Below, in pieces: positions 36,180 to 44,518 of a DNA stretch of 64,000 nt. Position 1 is the first letter of the stretch, and every line of letters begins with the position of its first letter. The DNA comes from Paenibacillus faecis (lineage in GTDB: Bacteria; Bacillota; Bacilli; Paenibacillales; Paenibacillaceae): positions 248,001 through 312,000 of the forward strand of contig NZ_VSDO01000002.1 in the NCBI RefSeq assembly GCF_008084145.1, read 5' to 3'. A model generated the notes under the pieces. That model saw nothing but the letters and a program-made list of their open reading frames with translations, had not been told where the DNA came from and did not search any database. The position numbers were made by a program, and so were the translations under genes.

Positions 36180-38498
36180 ATGAAATTTACCGATGGAAAC
36201 TGGCTGATTCGCGAAGGATTCAAACTTTCCACCGCAGTTCAGGCCTACGATTTTATGGTTCAAGACCAAACGCTGACGGCCTCCGCGTCGACGACGCCGC
36301 TTCGCGGCCGCGGCGATATGATTAATACAACCTTGCTTACCGTGCAGTTCCACTCGCCGCTTCCCGGCGTGATCGGCGTCAAGTTGATCCATTTTGCGGG
36401 GACCGTCGATCACGGCCCGAACTTTGAACTTGCGTCCGGCGGCGATCATGCCGTAATTACGGAAACGGAAGAGTACGCCGAATTGAAGAGCGGCGATCTC
36501 AGCGTCCGTATTTCCAAAGGGGCCCAGTGGTCGGTGGATTTCTACCGCGGAACGCAGCGCCTGACCGGCAGCGCCTTCAAATCGATGGCACACGTCACCG
36601 ATCCGAACGGCGAAACCTTCATGCGGGAAGAGCTGGACTTGAGCGTGGGCGAATTGGTTTACGGTTTGGGCGAGCGCTTTACGGCCTTCATCAAGAACGG
36701 GCAGATCGTGGATATCTGGAACAAGGACGGCGGCACCAGCTCCGAGCAGGCTTACAAGAACATTCCGTTCTACGTAACCAACAAAGGTTATGGCGTGTTC
36801 GTCAACGATCCGGGCGGCGTTTCGTTCGAAGTGGCCTCGGAAAAGGTCAAGAAAGTTCAATTCAGCGTTCCCGGCGAATCGATCGAGTATTTTGTCATCG
36901 ACGGACCGCAGCCGAAGGATGTGCTGGACAAATATACGCAATTGACCGGTAAACCATCCCTGCCGCCGGCTTGGTCGTTCGGCCTCTGGTTGACTACGTC
37001 CTTTACGACCGATTACGACGAGGCGACCGTGAACTCGTTTGTGGACGGTATGGCGGAAAGAGATTTGCCGCTGCACGTCTTCCATTTCGACTGCTTCTGG
37101 ATGCGCGAATTCCATTGGACGGACTTCAAATGGGATGAGCGGGTGTTCCCGGACCCGGCGGGCATGCTGAACCGGCTTAAAGAGAAGGGCCTCAAAATTT
37201 GCGTTTGGATTAACCCTTACATCGGCCAACGCTCCCGCTTGTTCGAGGAAGGCAAGAAAAACGGCTACCTCGTGAAAAAACCGAACGGCGACGTATGGCA
37301 ATGGAACCTGTGGCAGCCGGGAATGGCTTTGGTGGACTTCACCAATCCGGAGGCTTGCGAATGGTTTGCCGGTTACCTGCGTGAACTTGTGGACATGGGC
37401 GTCGACAGCTTCAAAACCGACTTCGGCGAACGGATTCCGACCGATGTCGTGTACCATGACGGTTCCGACCCGGTTAAAATGCACAACTACTATCCGTACC
37501 TTTACAATAAAGTTGTCTTTGAAGTGCTGGAAGAGAAGCTGGGCAAGAACGAAGCCGCTCTGTTTGCCCGTTCGGCGACGGTCGGCGGACAGAAGTTCCC
37601 GGTTCACTGGGGCGGCGACTGCTACGCGGACTACGAGTCGATGGCGGAAAGTCTGCGCGGCGGTCTGTCCCTCGGCCTGGCGGGCTTCGGGTTCTGGAGC
37701 CACGATATCGGCGGATTCGAGAACACGGCGCCGGTTCATGTATTCAAACGCTGGCTCGCCTTCGGTTTGCTGTCCAGCCACAGCCGCCTGCACGGCAGCA
37801 GCTCCTATCGCGTGCCTTGGGCCTATGACGATGAGGCGGTGGATGTAACCCGCTTCTACACGAAGCTGAAATGCAGCTTGATGCCATATCTGTACGATAC
37901 GGCCGTCTACGCCACGGAGAAAGGCGTGCCGAGCATGCGGGCGATGTTCCTGGAATTCCCGGACGATCCGGCCGCCGAAACGCTGGACCGCCAGTATATG
38001 CTGGGGGATTCCCTGCTGGTCGCTCCGGTGTTCAGCGAAAGCGGCGAAGTTTCGTACTTCCTGCCTGAGGGCAAGTGGACTCATCTGTTGAACGGCAAAA
38101 CGGTGGAAGGCGGCAAATGGCAAAAAGAGAAGTACGACTTCTTCGGTCTTCCGCTGTATGTACGCCCGAACAGCATTCTTCCGATCGGTGCGAACGATAC
38201 GCGTCCGGATTACGATTTCGCGGACGGCGTGAAGCTCGGCTTGTATCAGTTGGACGAAGGCGTCACCGTTACCCGTTCGGTTCGCAACATGAAGGGTGAA
38301 ACCGAGCTGCTCGTGACCGCGGTTCGCGAAGGCGGCAAGATCAAGCTCACCGCGGAAGGCGCAGGTAAGGCCTTTAAAGCGGCGGTTTACGGCATGGGCG
38401 AGATCGCATCCGTGGAAGGCGGAACCCTGAACGGCGAAGGTGTCGTTGAAGCGGCTTCCTTCACGGGCAAAACCGAGCTGGTCATTTCCCTGAAATAA
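36180..38498 (+). CDS. yicI: Alpha-xylosidase, GH31 (YicI type)
   Basis: The protein has 772 residues, the same length as E. coli YicI, with no signal peptide. Catalytic nucleophile Asp414 lies in KTDFGERIP and acid/base Asp480 in HWGGDC, each two residues from the YicI positions 416 and 482. The HVFHFDCFWM segment and C-terminal beta-domains are typical. It removes non-reducing alpha-1,6-xylose from xyloglucan oligosaccharides or isoprimeverose in the cytosol. Its association with GH95, GH42 and an oligosaccharide importer supports a xyloglucan role. Confidence 0.95.
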   Translation: MKFTDGNWLIREGFKLSTAVQAYDFMVQDQTLTASASTTPLRGRGDMINTTLLTVQFHSPLPGVIGVKLIHFAGTVDHGPNFELASGGDHAVITETEEYAELKSGDLSVRISKGAQWSVDFYRGTQRLTGSAFKSMAHVTDPNGETFMREELDLSVGELVYGLGERFTAFIKNGQIVDIWNKDGGTSSEQAYKNIPFYVTNKGYGVFVNDPGGVSFEVASEKVKKVQFSVPGESIEYFVIDGPQPKDVLDKYTQLTGKPSLPPAWSFGLWLTTSFTTDYDEATVNSFVDGMAERDLPLHVFHFDCFWMREFHWTDFKWDERVFPDPAGMLNRLKEKGLKICVWINPYIGQRSRLFEEGKKNGYLVKKPNGDVWQWNLWQPGMALVDFTNPEACEWFAGYLRELVDMGVDSFKTDFGERIPTDVVYHDGSDPVKMHNYYPYLYNKVVFEVLEEKLGKNEAALFARSATVGGQKFPVHWGGDCYADYESMAESLRGGLSLGLAGFGFWSHDIGGFENTAPVHVFKRWLAFGLLSSHSRLHGSSSYRVPWAYDDEAVDVTRFYTKLKCSLMPYLYDTAVYATEKGVPSMRAMFLEFPDDPAAETLDRQYMLGDSLLVAPVFSESGEVSYFLPEGKWTHLLNGKTVEGGKWQKEKYDFFGLPLYVRPNSILPIGANDTRPDYDFADGVKLGLYQLDEGVTVTRSVRNMKGETELLVTAVREGGKIKLTAEGAGKAFKAAVYGMGEIASVEGGTLNGEGVVEAASFTGKTELVISLK

Positions 38499-38569
38499 TC
38501 AGATTGCTCTTTTGCCCGTACTTAAATTAATATGATCCTAGCGAGCCGGACAGCCGGCTGCGCCCGAAT

Positions 38570-38607
38570 ATCCCCGCTTTGCTCAAAGCAGGGGATTTTC
38601 GGTTTTT
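38570..38607 (+). terminator. Terminator after the alpha-xylosidase gene
   Basis: ATCCCCGCTTTG (38570-38581) pairs with CAAAGCAGGGGAT (38584-38595), one bulge, followed by TTTCGGTTTTT. Confidence 0.75.
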
Positions 38608-38660
38608 ATCGGGCGATTTGGTTATTTCTCCATTTTGTCCGAAATGCGGGAGGCATGGCG

Positions 38661-40439
38661 ATGTTAAAGAAAATCATCCGGTTTACAAATAATCTGAAGC
38701 TGAAGCACAAGCTGATCATCTCTTACATTCTTGTGGTGATGATTCCGGTCTTGATCGTAGGTGGGAGCCTCGTCGGCTTTTTTCGGTCGGAGGCGATGGA
38801 ACGGGCCATTGACCAGGCGACGAATAACGTGGAGAAGACGAAGTCCCAACTGGGAAATATGCTTAGAGTCCCGGTGGACGTCTCCAACACGCTCTTGCTG
38901 GATAAAGATTTGGAACGCGTCGTATCGACGCGGTACGACAATGTTTTGGAATTGACGAAGGCTTACTTGAACTATTCCGGATTTCAGCAGTTTCCGAGAA
39001 CCTACCGGGAAGTCGCCTCCGTTCGTTTTTATTACGATAATCCGACTTTGATTAACAATACCCAACTGATTCCGGTGACCGACAGCATCGCGAAGACGGA
39101 GTGGTACCAGGAGGCGCTGAAAACCAAAAGCATCCGTTGGGCCTACATCGCCGTTGACGACGTCCTTCCCGTCGGGAAGTTAAGTCTGATTCGCCAGCTT
39201 CCTTTTCCCGATCAGCGGACAAGCGGGGTGCTGATGGTTTCGCTCGACCAAGAGGAATTGAACCGGATCCTTCGCCAGGAGCCGTTCGAGACGTTGATTG
39301 TCGACGATCAAGGAATTATCGTCGCCGCCCAGAAGCCGGGGCTTGTCGGAAGAGTGCTCGATCAAATGGATTACGGAAGAAACCTGAGCACTAAGGGAAA
39401 AGGGACGCACCAATTGGAGATCAAAGGCGAGAAATCCTATGTCGTCGTGGACGATGTGTTCCCGGAGTCGAGCGCCAACGGTTTAAAGATCATCTCTTTT
39501 TTCAGTACGGAATCGATTGTGAAAGATGCCAACAGAGTCAGTTTGATCGGTCTGCTTATTATATTGCTCGTGCTGCTGTTCGCGCTGGCGTTTGTTTATA
39601 TTGTTTCTTTCCTGACAAGCAACCGTCTTTTGCGCCTCAGCCGGCACTTGAACCGATTGGCGCTGGGAGATTTAAACGTTGTTTCCCGGATTGACGGGAA
39701 CGATGAAATCGGTCAGCTGTACCGTCAGTTCAACTATATGGTGGAGAGCATCCGAATGCTGATGGACCAGGTCGTGGAGAAAACGGAGCAGAATACCGCG
39801 CTCGAGCTGGCACAGCGTGAAATCAAACTAAAGATGATGGCCAGCCAGATCAATCCTCACTTCTTGTTTAATGCCCTGGAGTCGATCCGCATGAACGCCC
39901 ATATGAAGGGCGAAAAAGAGATCGCTAACGTCGTAAGGCTGCTGGGCCGGTTGATGCGGAAAAATCTCGAGGTCGGCAGAGAGAGAACCCCGCTTAAGGA
40001 AGAAGTGGAAATGGTTCGTTCTTATTTGGAGATTCAAAAATTCCGCTATGAGTCGAGGCTGCAGTATGAACTGAACGTCGATCCCGAGGCGAATGAGATC
40101 CGTTTGCCGCCGCTCATTATCCAGCCGCTAGTCGAGAACTCCGTCGTCCACGGCGTGGAGGACAAAGAAGACGGCGTTGAAGTGGTCATCGAGATCAGGA
40201 AGCTGGAAAACCATATCCTGGTCAAGGTGAAGGACAACGGCCTTGGCATGACCCCGGAACGGCTTGCGGAGGTGCAAGGCTCGATCTCCGGCAGCGAGGA
40301 ATCGGAAGAAAAGCGGATCGGGCTTCGCAATGTCCATCAAAGGCTCGTTTTGTCATACGGGGAGCCGCATGGCTTGAAGATTTCCAGTAAATACGGCAAA
40401 GGGACGGAGATTTCGTTTACCATTCCATGTAATGTCTAA
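38661..40439 (+). CDS. Sensor histidine kinase, YesM type, no adjacent response regulator
   Basis: The protein has 592 residues from ATG 38661, seven bases after GGGAGG; the frame is open back to 38532 but passes through the terminator. The first helix is at about residues 18-38 (LIISYILVVMIPVLIVGGSL) and the second at about 293-318. A sensor domain lies between, HAMP after. His400 is in SQINPHFLFNALESIRM. ATPase boxes: QPLVENSVVHG, DNGLGM and GLRNVHQRL. It is the likely partner of the response regulator at 33522. The importer that follows is the probable target. Confidence 0.92.
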   Translation: MLKKIIRFTNNLKLKHKLIISYILVVMIPVLIVGGSLVGFFRSEAMERAIDQATNNVEKTKSQLGNMLRVPVDVSNTLLLDKDLERVVSTRYDNVLELTKAYLNYSGFQQFPRTYREVASVRFYYDNPTLINNTQLIPVTDSIAKTEWYQEALKTKSIRWAYIAVDDVLPVGKLSLIRQLPFPDQRTSGVLMVSLDQEELNRILRQEPFETLIVDDQGIIVAAQKPGLVGRVLDQMDYGRNLSTKGKGTHQLEIKGEKSYVVVDDVFPESSANGLKIISFFSTESIVKDANRVSLIGLLIILLVLLFALAFVYIVSFLTSNRLLRLSRHLNRLALGDLNVVSRIDGNDEIGQLYRQFNYMVESIRMLMDQVVEKTEQNTALELAQREIKLKMMASQINPHFLFNALESIRMNAHMKGEKEIANVVRLLGRLMRKNLEVGRERTPLKEEVEMVRSYLEIQKFRYESRLQYELNVDPEANEIRLPPLIIQPLVENSVVHGVEDKEDGVEVVIEIRKLENHILVKVKDNGLGMTPERLAEVQGSISGSEESEEKRIGLRNVHQRLVLSYGEPHGLKISSKYGKGTEISFTIPCNV

Positions 40440-40532
40440 TTTTTATATGGTTTTCTCTAAAATCTACCGGGTATTTCCGATTTTCCCCCTGCTTTATCAT
40501 AGAGGTATAGCAGAGAAGGGGGGATTGGACAC

Positions 40533-41513
40533 ATGGAAACGCTGTCAGCAAAACCCGGGACCAGAAATGAAAGCGCCATCCCAAAGCCGCCCAAGAAGCG
40601 GAAGCAAGGGTTTTGGAAGAGTGTGGTACAGCAGAAATATCTTTACCTAATGTCCTTACCATTCGTTATTTGGTTATTCGTATTTAACTATCTGCCGATC
40701 TGGGGCTGGACGATGGCCTTTCAGAACTATAAACCGGCTAAGTCTTTTACCGATCAGAAGTGGGTGGGTTTTAAAAACTTCGTGGAATTGTTCCAGGACG
40801 AGAGATTTTATCTGGTCTTGAGAAATACGCTGGCCATGAGTCTTATGGGCCTGGTCGTAGGATTCATCGTTCCGATCGCTTTTGCCGTATTCCTGAACGA
40901 GCTTCGGGGGAAACACTTCAAGCGCACCGTACAAACGGTATCCTACTTGCCTCACTTTGTGTCTTGGGTCGTTGTAGCGGGGATCATTACGAAAATGCTC
41001 TCCAGAGACGGCGGGGTCGTGAACGATATCCTGCTGTCGCTAAACATCATTAACGAGCCGATCCAATTTATGGCCGAAGGGAAATGGTTTTGGGGAATTG
41101 TAACCGCTTCAGATATGTGGAAGGAAACCGGTTGGAACGCCATTATCTACTTGGCGGCGATTACCGGGATCGATAAAGAACTTTACGAAGCAGCCCGGGT
41201 GGATGGTGCGGGCCGGTTCAGACAAATTTGGAACATCACGCTTCCGGGGATCCGAACTACGATCTCTGTGCTTCTGATTATGTCGATCGGTCACCTGATC
41301 GGAATCGGGTTCGAGAAACAGTTCCAATTGAGCAATTCGCTTGTAACGGATTACTCCGAAGTGCTTGACTTGTATGCATTGAACTACGGCATTAATATAG
41401 GCCGCTTCTCCTACGGTACGGCGATCAGTATGTTTACTTCCGTAGTAAGTATCATTCTGTTGCTGTTGGCCAACGGCATCATGAAGAAAACAACGAAAGA
41501 AAGCATCATGTAG
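40533..41513 (+). CDS. Oligosaccharide ABC permease, LplB/YtcP superfamily
   Basis: The protein has 326 residues with an AAGGGGGG ribosome site. A hydrophilic, basic N-terminal extension of about 30 residues precedes the first helix (YLMSLPFVIWLFVFNYLPIW), as is usual for LplB-type permeases. The EAA loop reads EAARVDGAGRFRQIWNITLP. These permeases work with LplA-type lipoproteins on larger or branched oligosaccharides. The partner gene starts 15 bp downstream. Confidence 0.93.
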   Translation: METLSAKPGTRNESAIPKPPKKRKQGFWKSVVQQKYLYLMSLPFVIWLFVFNYLPIWGWTMAFQNYKPAKSFTDQKWVGFKNFVELFQDERFYLVLRNTLAMSLMGLVVGFIVPIAFAVFLNELRGKHFKRTVQTVSYLPHFVSWVVVAGIITKMLSRDGGVVNDILLSLNIINEPIQFMAEGKWFWGIVTASDMWKETGWNAIIYLAAITGIDKELYEAARVDGAGRFRQIWNITLPGIRTTISVLLIMSIGHLIGIGFEKQFQLSNSLVTDYSEVLDLYALNYGINIGRFSYGTAISMFTSVVSIILLLLANGIMKKTTKESIM

Positions 41514-41528
41514 GAGGAGGGGACGAAA

Positions 41529-42431
41529 ATGGCGACACAAGCATCATTTAACGCTACCAAGTCCGAACGGATCTTCGATGTCGTTAACGTGATTATTATG
41601 ACGGTCATCCTCGTCATCACGTTATATCCATTCCTGAACGTGCTGGCGATATCCTTGAACGATTCAACGGATACGGTCCGCGGCGGCATTCATATCTGGC
41701 CGCGTGAATTCACATTAGAAAACTATAAAACGATTTTCAGCTACAGCGGTTTGATCCAAGGGTTTAAGATCACGATTCTGCGTACAATTTCAGGAACGCT
41801 GCTGGGCTTGCTGAGCGCTTCGATGCTGGCATACACCCTAAGTCGACCGGATTTTACATCACGAAAATTCGTTTCCGTGTTCCTGGCGCTTACGATGTAT
41901 TTTTCCGGCGGTCTGGTGCCGACGTATATGCTGATGAGACATTTGGATCTGATCGGCACATTCTGGATTTATATTCTTCCCGGGATTGTCAGCGCCTTTA
42001 ACGTCTTCGTCATCCGCTCCTTTATCGACGGGTTGCCTTATGCGTTACAGGAATCGGCGAAACTCGACGGAGCCAATGATTTTACGATTTACTGGAGAGT
42101 GATTCTTCCGCTCTGTAAGCCGGTTTTGGCGACAATCGCGCTGTTCCTGGCGGTAGGCCAGTGGAATTCCTGGTTCGACACGTACTTGTATAACGGGAAT
42201 AAGCCACATTTGACAACGTTGCAGTTCGAATTGATGAAAATTCTCCAAAGTACAAACCAAGGCGCCAACATGGTGAACGCCAATGACATGGCCAACCAGA
42301 TGGCACAGGTTTCGCCGGAGTCGATCAAAATGGCTATCACGATTGTTGTTACGCTTCCGATATTGTTCGTCTATCCGTTCCTTCAGCGGTATTTCGTTTC
42401 GGGCATGACGCTTGGCGCGGTTAAGGCGTAA
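41529..42431 (+). CDS. Oligosaccharide ABC permease, LplC/YtcP type
   Basis: The protein has 300 residues with a TAGGAGGAGGGG ribosome site. It has six predicted helices, an EAA loop (QESAKLDGANDFTIYWRVIL) and the C-terminal YFVSGMTLGAVKA typical of LplC. It pairs with the preceding permease. A gap of 256 bp with a hairpin and a possible promoter separates it from the binding-protein gene. Confidence 0.93.
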   Translation: MATQASFNATKSERIFDVVNVIIMTVILVITLYPFLNVLAISLNDSTDTVRGGIHIWPREFTLENYKTIFSYSGLIQGFKITILRTISGTLLGLLSASMLAYTLSRPDFTSRKFVSVFLALTMYFSGGLVPTYMLMRHLDLIGTFWIYILPGIVSAFNVFVIRSFIDGLPYALQESAKLDGANDFTIYWRVILPLCKPVLATIALFLAVGQWNSWFDTYLYNGNKPHLTTLQFELMKILQSTNQGANMVNANDMANQMAQVSPESIKMAITIVVTLPILFVYPFLQRYFVSGMTLGAVKA

Positions 42432-42459
42432 TAATAGGTGCAGCAAACTGAATGTTACA

Positions 42460-42500
42460 GTTCCGCCGCTGTCAGGGTTCGGCGCGGCGGAACACGTTTC
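42460..42500 (+). terminator. Hairpin between permease and binding-protein genes
   Basis: GTTCCGCCGC (42460-42469) pairs perfectly with GCGGCGGAAC (42484-42493), with only a short TTTCTT downstream. A possible separate promoter for the next gene (TTGAGG at 42621, TACAAT at 42648) follows. Nothing else is seen in 42432-42687. Confidence 0.55.
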
Positions 42501-42687
42501 TTGAAGTAAAGTCAGACCCTTTTAAAAGAGCAACAATGTAAGCCTTTACTTCATTCGAATGGATGAGGGATGTTTCGAAAAAGAATTTGAACACGCTTAA
42601 ATTGGTAAAAGGTTTCTTAATTGAGGTATATGCAGGAGTACCTGTTATACAATATAGCTTCTATATTTATATGAGGGGGAACTAGAA

Positions 42688-44415
42688 ATGAAGTGGAAAA
42701 CGCCTAAGACTTTTGCAGCGCTTCTATTGGCAAGCACTCTGCTTGTCGGGGGCTGCGGTAACTCCGGCAAATCCGGTAACGATAGCGCTACAGGAAACAA
42801 GGGAAATGCGGGGCAGGAGCAAAAGGCGGACGATAACAGTCCAATTACATTTACTTTCTTCGGCGCTGACGCCAGCCCGAACTGGAATAACATGCAGGAC
42901 GATGTCGGTAAAGTCATCACCGAAAAGACGGGCGTTACGATCGATGCCGAATACGACGTAGGCAGCGGCGGCGGCGAGCAGAAGATTTCGCTGATGGCGG
43001 CGAGCGGCGAAGTGCCGGATATCATTTTCGCTAAAGGCAATCTTGGAAAGCTAATTGACGCGGGTCTGCTGGTTGACCTGGCTCCGTTGATCGAGGAGCA
43101 CGCTCCTAACATCAAGAAAATTTTCGAAAAAGACATGAACCGTTTGAAATACAGCAATGAAGACCAGGCTATCTATTCGATCATGACCAATGGCGGCGTG
43201 GACCAACAATCTTTCGACGCTACCGGCGGTTTCGAGATCCAGCAGCGGGTTCTGAAAGAATTGGGGTACCCGAAAGTTCGTACGGTCAAAGACTTCGAAA
43301 ACGTACTGAAGCAATATGTGGAAAAGCATCCGACCACCGACGGACAACCTACGATTCCGCTTACTTTGAATGCGGACGACTGGAGAATCATGATTACGGT
43401 AACGAATCCGGCATTCCTGGCGACGGGTGCTCCGGATGACGGCGAATACTATGTAAATCCGGAAACTTATGAAGCTAAACTGCATTACAAACGTCCTGAA
43501 GAGAAAGAGTATTTCCGCTGGTTGAATCATATGTACAATGAAGGTCTGCTCGATAAAGACAGTTTCGTCCAAAAAGAAGACCAATACAAAGCCAAAATCG
43601 CCAGTGGGCGCGTTCTCGGTCTGATCGACCAAGAATGGGGTTATCAAGATGCGGAAAACGCCTTGAAAACGGCCGGTAAAGACGAATACACTTACGCTCA
43701 TTTCCCTGTAACCTTGACGGAAGAATACGAAGATCATTCCTTCCAATCCGCCGGAGTCGACGGGTACGGTATCTCGATCACGACAGCTTGTAAAGATCCG
43801 GTTCGCGCCATTAAATTCCTGGACTGGATGTCCTCCGAGGAAGGCCAAATTCTCCGCAACTGGGGGATTGAAGGCAAGCATTATACGGTTGATGCAAATG
43901 AAACGCGCGTAATTCCTGCAGAGATTCAGGATCGTAAAGTCAACGACGCTACGAACTTCCAAAAAGAATCGGGTATCGGGATGTACCTGACTTTGGGCGC
44001 CCGTTACGGCGATGGCGTTAAAGATTCGACAGGCAATTATTATACAACGAACTTCCCAGAGCAAATTATTGCCGGCTATACCGAAGCGGAAAAAGAAACG
44101 TTGAAGGCTTATAACTTGACAACTTGGAAAGACCTGTTCCCGGCGGAAGACGCCTTCCCTGCGAAAGAGTGGGGCGCACTGTATAACATGCCGGTTCCGA
44201 CCGATGGCGATTACCAAGTTATTTTCAAGAAGACCCAAGACATTATCCGCAAACGGATTCCGGAAGCGATCCTCGCAAAACCGGCGGATTTCGACAAAAT
44301 TTATGACGCTTTCCTCGCGGAACTTGACAAAGCCGGAGCAGAGAAGATGGAAGCGGAATACACCGAACTGGTTAAAGCCAGAGTCTCGCTGTTCACAGGC
44401 AAAGAGATTCAATAA
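42688..44415 (+). CDS. LplA-type oligosaccharide-binding lipoprotein
   Basis: The protein has 575 residues with a GAGGGGG ribosome site. Lipobox LVGGC with acylated Cys23, followed by a Gly/Ser/Asn-rich linker. At about 130 residues more than MalE-type proteins, it matches the LplA/YtcQ group, which bind long or branched oligosaccharides. Motifs include SLMAASGEVPDIIFAKGNL and DWMSSEEGQILRNWGIEGKH. It should feed the LplB/LplC-type permeases upstream. GH31 and GH95 neighbours suggest xyloglucan fragments (inference). Confidence 0.93.
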   Translation: MKWKTPKTFAALLLASTLLVGGCGNSGKSGNDSATGNKGNAGQEQKADDNSPITFTFFGADASPNWNNMQDDVGKVITEKTGVTIDAEYDVGSGGGEQKISLMAASGEVPDIIFAKGNLGKLIDAGLLVDLAPLIEEHAPNIKKIFEKDMNRLKYSNEDQAIYSIMTNGGVDQQSFDATGGFEIQQRVLKELGYPKVRTVKDFENVLKQYVEKHPTTDGQPTIPLTLNADDWRIMITVTNPAFLATGAPDDGEYYVNPETYEAKLHYKRPEEKEYFRWLNHMYNEGLLDKDSFVQKEDQYKAKIASGRVLGLIDQEWGYQDAENALKTAGKDEYTYAHFPVTLTEEYEDHSFQSAGVDGYGISITTACKDPVRAIKFLDWMSSEEGQILRNWGIEGKHYTVDANETRVIPAEIQDRKVNDATNFQKESGIGMYLTLGARYGDGVKDSTGNYYTTNFPEQIIAGYTEAEKETLKAYNLTTWKDLFPAEDAFPAKEWGALYNMPVPTDGDYQVIFKKTQDIIRKRIPEAILAKPADFDKIYDAFLAELDKAGAEKMEAEYTELVKARVSLFTGKEIQ

Positions 44416-44457
44416 AATAAAGCGTTTGCAGCAGCCAATATTATAGTATATTTTATG

Positions 44458-44489
44458 GAAAAGGCCCGTCGTTACGTTCGGGCCTTTTC
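44458..44489 (+). terminator. Hairpin between the binding-protein and GH95 genes
   Basis: GAAAAGGCCCG (44458-44468) pairs with CGGGCCTTTTC (44479-44489). Few T residues follow. GH95 is 30 bp downstream, so partial readthrough is likely. Confidence 0.7.
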
Positions 44490-44518
44490 TACAAGTTTCA
44501 GGGAGTGGAGGCGTTAGA

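Noticed and set aside
36129..38123. Very long antisense ORF (664 codons), and similar ones opposite araA, araB, the YesN gene and the LplA gene
   Set aside because: Each is the shadow of a well-identified gene in GC-rich DNA, without ribosome site or recognisable domain.
38532..38660. Longer start for the second sensor kinase
   Set aside because: It would read through the GH31 terminator hairpin and has no ribosome site. GGGAGG precedes ATG 38661.
44414..44430. cre-like sequence around AAAGCGTTTGCA
   Set aside because: Two mismatches to the consensus, and it lies just after a stop codon rather than at a promoter.
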